NCBI RefSeq assembly: GCF_042433085.1
Contig: NZ_JBHLWA010000049.1
Coordinates: 124,001 to 188,000 of the forward strand
Direction: 5' to 3'
Source of the DNA: Gallibacterium melopsittaci
GTDB lineage: Bacteria; Pseudomonadota; Gammaproteobacteria; Enterobacterales; Pasteurellaceae
DNA: 64,000 bases
Shown: positions 47,563 to 54,619 of the stretch, piece after piece
Layout: each line of letters begins with the position of its first letter
Position numbering within the stretch: position 1 is the first letter of the stretch
Made by a program: the position numbers and the translations under genes
Notes under the pieces: model-generated
What the model was told of the DNA's origin: nothing
Databases searched by the model: none
The model's input: only the letters and a program-made list of their open reading frames with translations

Positions 47563-49350
47563 TTAAAGTCTGACGAATTGTGTATAAAAATCCTGAAAAT
47601 CTTTATAAACGATATTCGTTTTTACACCATTTTTGGTTTTCCTTTTTTCCATTGGATAAGGTACTTTATTTTGCTCTAATCCTTGATTTAATGCCTCACT
47701 AAAATTATTTAATGTTAATCCTCCATTGATATTATTTGCTCCTATATAGACCAGATAAGCTGGGTAAAGGTGTGTATCCGCTTTATTTTGTAGCATTTTC
47801 CCATTACCAATAAACATTCCTTCCAACGTTGGCAATGTCGTTAAAAATTCACAAAATGCGGTGATATGGTCGGAATGTTTCTTAACTTCTAACGCTTCAT
47901 CACTATTTTTTTGTGATTCTAGCGCTGCTTTTGCTTCTAATGGATTTTGAAACGTATTAAGTAATTTGAAAATAATACCGCTAATTTCACTCTCTAGCTT
48001 TTTGACAAAGTCTGGATCACGTTCATTTTCAGGAACAACACAATTAAAAGAAAAAATCACTCTTCGCCGTTCAATGCCGCCTGCTCGTTCTGTGAAGCGA
48101 GTCGGCTCATTATTCACAATTAAAATAACTGCTGGAATAATAGACTTAAATTTGTTTTTATATTTCGGCTCAATCGCTAACGCATCACCCCCTGTAATAC
48201 TTTTCAATCCTGACCCATCGCCACCATAACGAGATTGTTCAGGGCAAACAGTCAACGTTTTGCCATAAAGTGGTGTTCTTTCTTTCGGATCGTCAAAGTC
48301 TTGTAATCTGGCTGATTCGGTATTTTCTCTCCCTGCTAACATGGCTGCAATTTCCGCAAAAACACTCTTTCCGCTTCCACCTTTTCCGGTAATTTCTATG
48401 AATAATTGCCAGTTATGGCGATTCGTTAAAATCATGTATAACGCGGCCAAGAGATTATATTTTTTCTCTGTTTTTCCCTCTGATACAAAATCTAACCATT
48501 TATCAAATAATGGTGTGTCTTGTTTAGTGGTGAGGTAATCATAAGGGATCACAGAAGTTAAATAATCCTCGCGGCTATGCGGTTTAAACTCAAACGTATC
48601 ACGATTCAAAGATCCATTTTTAAATGAAAGAAAGTTTTTGCTTTCCCTCATTAAAGGTAATTGAATTTTTGCGGTATCAATAACGTTACCAATTCCTTTA
48701 GCAGAATAAGACGCTTGATTCTTTTCAAAAAATTCAACGGCTTTATAAGTTAAATCTTTATCTTCAAGCAATTCCCAAATTAAACCATTATAAGAATAGA
48801 TATTGTTACTTTCGCGATTCAATGCTAAATCTAAATCTAGCCATTCTATAAAGGCTTTAGCTTTGATATTAGTTGAATCGCTATCTTTAATAAATGCTGG
48901 TGTAGTGACTTTAGCAGCGGAATCTTTCGCACTCATAACACTTACATGATCGTTTTGCTTGATTTTTTCTAACTGATTACTTAAATCTCTAACTTTGTCA
49001 CCTATATTATTATTGTGTGTTACGATTTCCACATTAGGGCTATTTTGTGCTAGATTTAAGACTATTGCGTCTAAATGATTGTCGCTAAGTTGTCCAAATT
49101 GGTAAATATCAACTCGTTTTTTACCTTCTGGTGCAATTCTTAATGTGTTTAGGTTTTTTAGTTGTTCATCTCCTAAAATAACAGGCTTTTTCGTGTAGTC
49201 TGTACCGATAGACTCGGCAAGGAGTTTCCACCCCTCGCCATTGCCATTATTCCACATCTGCCACGCTTCCGATCCAGCTAATACGGTCAAGGCGTTGTAT
49301 GGCTCGTTATTTTGCTCTTTTAAAAAAGGGGCATTAGTAAGTTTCATCAT
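47563..49350 (-). CDS. P4-family helicase / replication protein
   Basis: Probable replication initiator of the island. The 595-residue protein has the D5/P4-type SF3 helicase core: Walker A ITGKGGSGKSVFAEIAAML near residue 340, the SITGGDALAIEPKYKNKF block, and the sensor region VILIVNNEPTRFTERAGGIERRR. The C-terminal ~100 residues may bind the GTGTTCACC iterons that lie just downstream. It is shorter than P4 alpha (777 aa) and I see no clear primase zinc ribbon or Toprim motif at the N-terminus, so priming may come from elsewhere. It overlaps the 64-residue gene upstream by one base. Confidence 0.9.
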   Translation of the reverse strand: MMKLTNAPFLKEQNNEPYNALTVLAGSEAWQMWNNGNGEGWKLLAESIGTDYTKKPVILGDEQLKNLNTLRIAPEGKKRVDIYQFGQLSDNHLDAIVLNLAQNSPNVEIVTHNNNIGDKVRDLSNQLEKIKQNDHVSVMSAKDSAAKVTTPAFIKDSDSTNIKAKAFIEWLDLDLALNRESNNIYSYNGLIWELLEDKDLTYKAVEFFEKNQASYSAKGIGNVIDTAKIQLPLMRESKNFLSFKNGSLNRDTFEFKPHSREDYLTSVIPYDYLTTKQDTPLFDKWLDFVSEGKTEKKYNLLAALYMILTNRHNWQLFIEITGKGGSGKSVFAEIAAMLAGRENTESARLQDFDDPKERTPLYGKTLTVCPEQSRYGGDGSGLKSITGGDALAIEPKYKNKFKSIIPAVILIVNNEPTRFTERAGGIERRRVIFSFNCVVPENERDPDFVKKLESEISGIIFKLLNTFQNPLEAKAALESQKNSDEALEVKKHSDHITAFCEFLTTLPTLEGMFIGNGKMLQNKADTHLYPAYLVYIGANNINGGLTLNNFSEALNQGLEQNKVPYPMEKRKTKNGVKTNIVYKDFQDFYTQFVRL

Positions 49351-49544
49351 TATAGCTCCCCTAAATGGTCAAGCCCTTGTTCCATTAACACTAACGCACC
49401 ACGTAAAGCGGCTTGTATATCGATAATGTTGTTTGTTTTCTCATTGGCTTTACTCGCTATTGAAACAATGGCATAGGCTTCCCATAAAAGAGATTGTGCT
49501 TGTAAGTAATGTTGTCTTTCGGTAAGTTCATGAAATTCAGTCAT
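49350..49544 (-). CDS. Small island protein of unknown function
   Basis: A 64-residue, mainly helical protein (MTEFHELTERQHYLQAQSLL). GGAGGTGAACA precedes the ATG, so it is probably translated. It starts 8 bp before the end of the upstream gene and its stop overlaps the helicase start, making a tight operon. I do not recognise a domain. Confidence 0.7.
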   Translation of the reverse strand: MTEFHELTERQHYLQAQSLLWEAYAIVSIASKANEKTNNIIDIQAALRGALVLMEQGLDHLGEL

Positions 49545-49983
49545 TGTTCACCTCCGCCATTGTTGAAGTGAACGCAATAGGAAAGATAGACGGTTTTCCG
49601 TCTTTTACGTGTTGGATAGTTTTCATTGTGAGGATTCTCTTAACAGTAATTAGTAAATGATTTGCCAACCTTAGTAGGTGTAGCAAGGCTTCAACTACCG
49701 CTGTTAATCGGCTCGCCTTATTCGTGCGATTACTCGCCTTAGTTCGACGTATAGACCTTGCCACAAATTCGGCTTTAGATAGGGTTAGTCGCCCTATGGT
49801 GTGAATTTGAGGTACAAAAAATCCGCAAGTCTTACGGGTGCGGTGTCCGTTAACAGTGATAGTGCTAGCAATACTACAAGCAACGAAATTTTTAATCAAG
49901 TCTAATGTATTAACATCATGAGGAATAACCACTTTTGAACTTGCAGATTCAATAGCGTTTTGAATAGCGTTTACATTAAGCAT
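49537..49983 (-). CDS. Ash-like island protein
   Basis: A 148-residue basic protein. AGGAGG precedes the ATG at 49983, supporting the start, and it overlaps the upstream gene by 8 bp. The middle (KTCGFFVPQIHTIG to HLLRLANHLLITVKRIL) has the unusual composition of the phage Ash family, whose coding DNA also carries structured elements. The C-terminal MKTIQHVKDGKPSIFPIAF could also be made from an internal ATG. Function is unknown; the Ash assignment is tentative. Confidence 0.6.
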   Translation of the reverse strand: MLNVNAIQNAIESASSKVVIPHDVNTLDLIKNFVACSIASTITVNGHRTRKTCGFFVPQIHTIGRLTLSKAEFVARSIRRTKASNRTNKASRLTAVVEALLHLLRLANHLLITVKRILTMKTIQHVKDGKPSIFPIAFTSTMAEVNND

Positions 49984-50626
49984 AAAAGCCTCCTGCTAAA
50001 TTAAATGAACGAACATCTAAAGTACTATGATTTTTTGCTTTATCTGGAAGCTGTCCTAATTTCACTAAAACGTAATTAGGCGCGAGATACGTTCTAGCCT
50101 GTGTTTCATTGTCGGCAATAATGCGGATTTGTTCTGCTTTAGATTGGTCGTAATGTTGACGTGATACGGCGAGAAATTGATAGATCATTGCTGTAACTCC
50201 ACTGAATAAGTTTTTAGAAGTTACCGCTAAAGTTCTGAGGCTTGGGCGGTAACGTGTAACGGGCTCAGAAACTGCGATCAGTGGAACACAGCAAAGGGCA
50301 AAACCTTTCCCGTTACACGCTACCATAGACGATAATATTAGTAGCTCAACTTGAGCGACTAAATTTTGACCTATTGATATATCCACCATCAGTAGATAGA
50401 CAACACCAACATCCACCAATGGTGTAAGTTGATTTAATTTAGGTGTGCGTGTGCTACGCATAAAAAAACACGCATTTAAAGGCGTGTTATGCGCCACTGA
50501 TAAATTATTCGAGTTCTGAGGCTCGGCTTTAGATTTTGCTAAAGCAGAAATAAAATAGCTCAATTTACTAATACTTGTAAAGTTTAATTGAGATTTTTTT
50601 TCAAAGTCTGTATAATAAATGTTCAT
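49976..50626 (-). CDS. Ash/Icd-like host cell division inhibitor region
   Basis: A 216-codon frame in two parts. The first ~145 codons resemble translated phage Ash/C4 regions (NACFFMRSTR, KGFALCCVPLIAVSEPVTRYRPSLRTLAV). The last 70 residues, from an internal ATG at 50188 preceded by GGAG, form an Icd-like domain (MIYQFLAVSRQHYDQSKAEQ ... ARTYLAPNYVLVKLGQLP) of the kind annotated as host cell division inhibitor. The internal ATG may be the main start, because the ATG at 50626 has no clear ribosome-binding site. Inhibition of division is inferred only from family names. Confidence 0.65.
   Translation of the reverse strand: MNIYYTDFEKKSQLNFTSISKLSYFISALAKSKAEPQNSNNLSVAHNTPLNACFFMRSTRTPKLNQLTPLVDVGVVYLLMVDISIGQNLVAQVELLILSSMVACNGKGFALCCVPLIAVSEPVTRYRPSLRTLAVTSKNLFSGVTAMIYQFLAVSRQHYDQSKAEQIRIIADNETQARTYLAPNYVLVKLGQLPDKAKNHSTLDVRSFNLAGGFYA
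50248..50324 (-). ncRNA. C4-like antisense RNA element (candidate)
   Basis: GGTAACGTGTAACGGG (50248-50263) and CCCGTTACACGCTACC (50309-50324) form a 16-bp stem with one G-U/mismatch around a 45-nt loop, inside the Ash-like coding part and just upstream of the Icd-like start. C4 antisense RNAs of P1/P7-type phages are found in this position and control the downstream icd-like gene. Assignment rests on position and fold, not on a covariance search. Confidence 0.5.
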
Positions 50627-50662
50627 AGCGTTTATATTAAAATACCTTATGTGGAATGAAGA

Positions 50663-50696
50663 ACCTCAAGTCTGATACCCTTGAGGTCTTTTTTTA
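50663..50696 (+). terminator. Plus-strand intrinsic terminator inside the minus-strand operon
   Basis: ACCTCAAG and CTTGAGGT enclose a 9-nt loop and are followed by CTTTTTTT on the plus strand. On the minus strand the tail is poor in T. It lies between the 59-residue gene and the Ash/Icd region. Confidence 0.7.
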
Positions 50697-50873
50697 TTTA
50701 TAAAGATTTGTTAATTCGTTTTGAATAACTTCAATGATTTCCATAATATTTAAATATTTGATTTCACCTGTATTTAAGTCAGTTTCTTTTACAGATGTTC
50801 CTGTTTTAATATTTTCTAGAAGTTGATCGATTAATTCGATTTTCTCCTCTAAAAGCTCAGTATTAATAATCAT
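50694..50873 (-). CDS. Small acidic island protein of 59 residues
   Basis: ATG at 50873 is preceded by AGGGGAAGTT. The peptide begins MIINTELLEEKIELIDQLLE and ends NELTNLYK; it is acidic and predicted helical. It starts 9 bp after the preceding gene's stop, in the same strand and operon. I do not recognise a family. Confidence 0.65.
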   Translation of the reverse strand: MIINTELLEEKIELIDQLLENIKTGTSVKETDLNTGEIKYLNIMEIIEVIQNELTNLYK

Positions 50874-50882
50874 AACTTCCCC

Positions 50883-51200
50883 TTAAAATTGATTTAAAAT
50901 TTGCTTTACGTTCTCTGGTGTAAAGAGAGTTCCTTTACGCATTAAGGCTAATCGCTCAATAAATTTAATTAGCTTTAATGCGGTTTCTTTATTCGGGCAA
51001 TAATATTTGTAATATTGCCCTAATCCGTCTGCGGTTTTATTCCATTCTCTTGTGAAAATAACCCCTAATTTTTTTTCAATTTCGTTAATTTCATTACGTC
51101 CGCTAGTGATATTAAGTGTAAAAACCATCTCTCTTTCTGAAACCCCATTAGGATTTAATAAAGCTTTTGCTACTCGTTCTTGTCTTGTTGGTTTTCTCAT
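50883..51200 (-). CDS. Unknown island protein, possibly DNA-binding
   Basis: A 105-residue basic protein (MRKPTRQERVAKALLNPNGV). The N-terminal half (ERVAKALLNPNGVSEREMVFTLNITSGRNEINEIEKKLGV) could form a winged helix, but the resemblance is weak. AGGAGG precedes the ATG and the stop/start TAATG overlaps alpA, so the two are translationally coupled. Function is unknown. Confidence 0.65.
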   Translation of the reverse strand: MRKPTRQERVAKALLNPNGVSEREMVFTLNITSGRNEINEIEKKLGVIFTREWNKTADGLGQYYKYYCPNKETALKLIKFIERLALMRKGTLFTPENVKQILNQF

Positions 51201-51418
51201 TAGTTACCTCCTTGAATATTACGAGTAGCTGCTTGTTCTTCTATCCATTGGTTCACTTCGGATAATCTCCAACGAATACAATTTTGACTAAATCGGATAG
51301 GTTGAGGAAATTGGTTGTTTTTAATCATTTCGGCGAGTTTGGTTTTACCAAAACCAACTTTCATAGATACAGTTTGTTTATTAATAAGGCTGTCGCCATC
51401 TTGAATTGAATTAGGCAT
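51200..51418 (-). CDS. AlpA-family regulator
   Basis: A 72-residue helix-turn-helix protein of the AlpA/excisionase group (LINKQTVSMKVGFGKTKLAE ... FPQPIRFSQNCIRWRLSEVNQWI). AlpA-type regulators activate island gene expression or excision in P4-like elements and PICIs. A perfect AGGAGGTGAT precedes the ATG. Three GGGTDATAGYA repeats lie 90-150 bp upstream and are probable operators. Confidence 0.88.
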   Translation of the reverse strand: MPNSIQDGDSLINKQTVSMKVGFGKTKLAEMIKNNQFPQPIRFSQNCIRWRLSEVNQWIEEQAATRNIQGGN

Positions 51419-51510
51419 TAATCACCTCCTATTACTTTCATTTCGATTGCATTTGTTAATTAATGAATGAATTTGTAACGTTACGGAGGGTATTAAAAAC
51501 TATCTCTGTG

Positions 51511-51566
51511 GGGTTATAGCAATAGGGTAATAGCAAATTTCAGTATTACCCTTTTGGGTGATAGTA
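51511..51566 (-). promoter_or_regulatory. Operator-like repeats upstream of alpA
   Basis: GGGTTATAGCA (51511), GGGTAATAGCA (51525) and GGGTGATAGTA (51556) are direct repeats. TATTACCC-TTTT-GGGTGATA (51544-51563) also forms an inverted repeat. They occupy the promoter region of the alpA operon, 90-150 bp from its start. Confidence 0.65.
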
Positions 51567-51576
51567 ATAAAATCAA

Positions 51577-52368
51577 TTAGTTACGGTTGATTGGGCAAGC
51601 AACTATTTCTATTGCTTCTGCTTGTTTTTTTGAGAAGTTATATTTTGATTGAAGTTCTTCTGTAATTGATGCAGCTTTAGGCGTATTGCCTAAATCTGGA
51701 TTATATTCTGACCAATATTTTTTTCTTGTTTGAATAGCTAATGATAATCGATCATTTTCCATAAATTCATTTATCATTATTAGATTGTTATTTTCATCGA
51801 TCTGTCTTTGTAATTTTTCGATTAATTTGTCTTTCTTTTCTAACTCTAATTGTAACTCCTCTATTTTTTTGGTTTCATTTTTTAATGGTGTTAATTTTAT
51901 ATCTACTACTTCGGAAACATCTTCAAAATAAGGTATTTTAGCATTGATAATTTCTTCTATTTGACTTCTTATTAATAAATATTCATTATTAAGATAATCT
52001 AGCCTTTCTTCTTTACAAACTTCTTCAGACATCGAATAATTTACAAATAATCCCTGACTTTGCTGTTCGATTTCATAATCTTTAAATATCCAAAAATTTA
52101 AATATTTTTCTAAATCTTTGAAATTAGTTTTATAAGGTACTTTCCTTATAGTATTTTGTTTATAACATTCTATGTTATATCCTGAATTTATTGCGTTATT
52201 TAGTAATATAAGCACGTCATTAGCACAAGTTGCTAAACCAAAATCACTTTCATTTTTTCCTTTTAGTTTATTTTTTTCTAGTTTTTGTTGATAGATAATG
52301 GCTCTTAGATGTTCTAAAGATAGATATTTTTTACTTATATCTGCTTGAATATTAGCAAGATCAATCAT
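51577..52368 (-). CDS. Coiled-coil island protein of unknown function
   Basis: A 263-residue protein. Residues ~165-200 form a clear heptad coiled coil (KKIEELQLELEKKDKLIEKL). The N-terminal half has LATCANDVLILLNNAINSGY, with no recognised catalytic motif. AGGGGC precedes the ATG. The DNA is AT-rich, unlike the neighbouring helicase, suggesting recent acquisition as cargo. It is separated from alpA by the operator region. A DNA-binding or phage-interference role would be guesswork. Confidence 0.7.
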   Translation of the reverse strand: MIDLANIQADISKKYLSLEHLRAIIYQQKLEKNKLKGKNESDFGLATCANDVLILLNNAINSGYNIECYKQNTIRKVPYKTNFKDLEKYLNFWIFKDYEIEQQSQGLFVNYSMSEEVCKEERLDYLNNEYLLIRSQIEEIINAKIPYFEDVSEVVDIKLTPLKNETKKIEELQLELEKKDKLIEKLQRQIDENNNLIMINEFMENDRLSLAIQTRKKYWSEYNPDLGNTPKAASITEELQSKYNFSKKQAEAIEIVACPINRN

Positions 52369-52566
52369 TAATGCCCCTATGCGTTACCCCTATTTGGTGA
52401 GAACGTGAAAGGCAAACAAATAGGGTTATTCACCTTGTCAGTGTGGTAGCTACTCCGTCACCTATCCACGTTAAATGAGTTATTGTTCTGTTTCTAGCGT
52501 TGTTTTGTGTAATGGTTGTTCGAATACAATAATTTATATTTAGCATTACCACAATATTTTAGGGCT

Positions 52567-52757
52567 TCACTTTTGCTCTACACAGTCTTTTAAATATAAA
52601 TTGATCAATGTTTGATATGGTAAGCCTGTATCATCTGAAAGACGTTTGAAATAATCTATTGTTTCGTCCTCAATTCTAATAGTAACTACTTTTTTTCTTT
52701 CAGTTCTCTAGCGTAAGGATTTTTAATTCCTTTACTAAAAGTATATTCTTTTTTCAT
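52567..52757 (-). pseudogene. BrnA/CopG-like antitoxin split by a -1 frameshift at A7
   Basis: From ATG 52757 the frame reads MKKEYTFSKGIKNPYARELK then EKK and stops at TAG (52686). The -1 frame directly continues KVVTIRIEDETIDYFKRLSD ... YQTLINLYLKDCVEQK to a TGA at 52567, giving a ~62-residue RHH antitoxin of the BrnA type when joined. The junction is A AAA AAG in the correct phase, with a stop codon right after it. It is either a one-base deletion in an A8 tract or a site of -1 ribosomal frameshifting. No BrnT toxin is nearby. Confidence 0.65.
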
Positions 52758-52770
52758 TTTAATGTTGCCT

Positions 52771-52788
52771 AAAAAAAAGGGGGGGGGG
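52771..52788. repeat. A8-G10 homopolymer tract
   Basis: Eight A then ten G on the plus strand, 14-31 bp upstream of the BrnA-like start codon on the minus strand. A G10 run in a low-GC genome is a typical slippage-prone tract. Confidence 0.9.
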
Positions 52789-52845
52789 ACGGCAATGGCG
52801 TATATCCTCATTATCTAAAAGCGATACTTCTTTATGATTGATGAA

Positions 52846-53190
52846 TTAATATGTCCGCACTAATTCCCATTTTTTATTGATGTTTCTAATCATATTTAGC
52901 GTTAAAGGACGGGTTTTATTAAAGATTTCATACACTCGGTTAGGCTTGCCTATAATTCCCTCTAAATCCTTAATTACTAGCCCTTGTTGTTCCATTCTAA
53001 ACTTAATCGCTTCTATTGGGTCAGGTGGATCTATTGGATAGTGCTTTGCTTCGTAAGACTCAATTAAAGTAAGCATGATATCAAAATAATCTTGTTGTTC
53101 TTCGGTCATTTGCTCTAAATCAAAATAAGGCTCAATATTAAGCAATGCTGCTTGGTAATCCGCTTCGGTTTTGATTGGTTTAATATTCAT
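52846..53190 (-). CDS. HigA-type antitoxin, C-terminus frameshifted
   Basis: A 114-residue protein of the HigA/XRE antitoxin family. The N-terminal IKPIKTEADYQAALLNIEPY and the LIESYEAKHYPIDPPDPIEA signature are diagnostic, followed by the HTH (IKFRMEQQGLVIKDLEGIIG). The last six residues (ELVRTY) depart from the family. The +1 frame instead reads GISADILIHQS, the usual ending, so a single G appears lost from a G4 run near 52870. AGAGGGGATAT precedes the ATG. The partner toxin is only a remnant. Confidence 0.8.
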   Translation of the reverse strand: MNIKPIKTEADYQAALLNIEPYFDLEQMTEEQQDYFDIMLTLIESYEAKHYPIDPPDPIEAIKFRMEQQGLVIKDLEGIIGKPNRVYEIFNKTRPLTLNMIRNINKKWELVRTY

Positions 53191-53201
53191 ATATCCCCTC
53201 T

Positions 53202-53252
53202 CTATAATTCCACGTTATCGGCGTTAATTTTGTCATATTCTTTATTTTGTCC
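53202..53252 (-). pseudogene. Remnant of a HigB-type toxin gene
   Basis: Immediately upstream of higA one frame reads GQNKEYDKINADNVEL then stops 11 bp before the higA start. It resembles the C-terminal end of HigB toxins (THAEYDRIDA-type). A stop codon and unrelated sequence replace the rest of the expected ~95-codon gene. Confidence 0.5.
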
Positions 53253-53390
53253 CGTTTTTGGGTTAAATCAATGATTATTTACAAATTAAAGTGATAAATA
53301 ACCGATATGCAATTTCGTTCATCGCTATTTAATAGCGCTTAAAAAAGGGTATCCAATAATTTAGGAAACCCATGTATTAACCGCCACCAA

Positions 53391-53418
53391 AAAGGCATAT
53401 CCAATTTTTGGATATACC
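53391..53418 (-). terminator. Terminator of the TerS-like gene
   Basis: GGCATATCCAA and TTGGATATACC form a near-perfect palindrome; on the minus strand it is followed by TTTTT, 54 bp after the upstream gene's stop. Confidence 0.7.
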
Positions 53419-53471
53419 CCATTATCTAAAAATTCTAGCTTCTTTATACGTCCGCCATAATTGATTGTATT

Positions 53472-53930
53472 TTAATCATCTATTTTGTTAAGAATTTTAT
53501 TTAACTCCTCAATCCGTTGCTGATAATCTATTTCCTCTTGTATCTTGTTCATCTCTTTTTCTCTACGCTTATATGCCATTTTTAACAGAAAAATACAGCC
53601 TTTTGTCGCGTCATGAGAAATGTTCATTAACATTATATTGGTTAATCGGTCTATTTGTAGCATACGAAACATTTCATACCAATAGGCCAGTTCTGGGTGA
53701 TGTTTAAGTAAACGATAAAAAGCCCCCTCACTCACGTTATTTTCTAGTAAAAAGCGACTTAAAATAGGAACTTCACCAGGTATTAAATGAGCTTGAGAGC
53801 CTACTTTAATTACTCGATACAATGGCGGTTCGTTTTTTAAGTAAGAGCTGATAATGTCTTGTATTTTTTGAATCAATACTTTAGGGTCGTTTTTGAACGG
53901 TCTGCCTTTTTTTGTTGTCCAGTTACTCAT
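53472..53930 (-). CDS. Terminase small subunit-like DNA-binding protein
   Basis: A 152-residue protein resembling small terminase subunits of phages and satellites. It has a GRPFKNDPKVLIQKIQDII start, a helix-turn-helix-like middle (FLLENNVSEGAFYRLLKHHP) and the CIFLLKMAYKRREKE segment typical before the oligomerisation part. In PICIs a TerS redirects helper-phage packaging to the island, which fits this context. Similarity is by pattern only. AGGAAC precedes the ATG. An alternative is a general HTH regulator. Confidence 0.55.
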   Translation of the reverse strand: MSNWTTKKGRPFKNDPKVLIQKIQDIISSYLKNEPPLYRVIKVGSQAHLIPGEVPILSRFLLENNVSEGAFYRLLKHHPELAYWYEMFRMLQIDRLTNIMLMNISHDATKGCIFLLKMAYKRREKEMNKIQEEIDYQQRIEELNKILNKIDD

Positions 53931-53976
53931 GATAATGTTCCTATTTAAAAAACCGCCAACAAGGGCGGTTTATTGA

Positions 53977-54399
53977 TTAACAAACGCCTCCAATTTTGTA
54001 GTGATTTAATCGCATAATAGTCTTTAAATCCTCATCTTCTAATAACTCGATAAAATCAGGGCGGTAAGATTTTGTCCATTCCATCGGATTATCAATTAAG
54101 AGAATCTCTCTCGCTTCGATATAGAGTTGATTGATTGCTTCAACGCTTTTTTGAGGTTTTTTTGTAGTTTGGTTTAGGGAATCTATCGCTTGTCTATGAA
54201 AATACGCCAAAATAGCGGCTTTTAGTCGTTTTACACGCCTTTCTAGATAGATTGAGTATTGGTTTTTAGGAACGTAACTATCAATAGGCTCAACATAGCC
54301 AGAGGTAAAGAAGCCCTCTCCCTCAATACGCCATAAATCGGATTGATGTAACATCGCGATTCGTTCTTTTTTCATGTTGTGGTTTACTTGTTTATTCAT
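53977..54399 (-). CDS. Unknown island protein of 140 residues
   Basis: AAAGGAAAC precedes the ATG. The sequence (DLWRIEGEGFFTSGYVEPID; ERRVKRLKAAILAYFHRQAI) is helical in the middle and has no motif I recognise. It lies between the second AlpA-like gene and the TerS-like gene in one operon-like run. Function unknown. Confidence 0.65.
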   Translation of the reverse strand: MNKQVNHNMKKERIAMLHQSDLWRIEGEGFFTSGYVEPIDSYVPKNQYSIYLERRVKRLKAAILAYFHRQAIDSLNQTTKKPQKSVEAINQLYIEAREILLIDNPMEWTKSYRPDFIELLEDEDLKTIMRLNHYKIGGVC

Positions 54400-54418
54400 G
54401 TTGTTTGTTTCCTTTTAG

Positions 54419-54619
54419 TTAGTTTTCATTTGATAAAAATGCGTTAATTTTTGCTTTATTCCAGAACTCTTTTTTGCCTACTTTGACTGGCTTAGGAAAG
54501 TGTCCTGCGTTGTAATGCTTGCGGATAGTTTGTAATGTTAATCCAGTGAGCTTTACAATATCCTTTGCCGTTAAATAAGGGGGTAATTCGGTGTTTTGCT
54601 TTGTTGGATAATCGCCCAT
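54419..54619 (-). CDS. Second AlpA/excisionase-like HTH protein
   Basis: A 66-residue HTH_17-type protein (YLTAKDIVKLTGLTLQTIRK ... HFPKPVKVGKKEFWNKAKIN). AGGAGGAAAG just before the ATG supports a start inside the preceding gene; the two overlap by 49 bp in different frames. Probable regulator or excision factor. It differs clearly from the AlpA at 51.2 kb. Confidence 0.8.
   Translation of the reverse strand: MGDYPTKQNTELPPYLTAKDIVKLTGLTLQTIRKHYNAGHFPKPVKVGKKEFWNKAKINAFLSNEN

Noticed and set aside
49350..49544. Iteron-like GGTGAACA in the ribosome-binding site of the 64-residue gene
   Set aside because: Single copy away from the two clusters; explained as GGAGGTGA Shine-Dalgarno.
52846..53190. 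MqsA or generic XRE regulator instead of HigA
   Set aside because: The YEAKHYPIDPPDPIEAIKFR signature is specific to the HigA-type antitoxin group.
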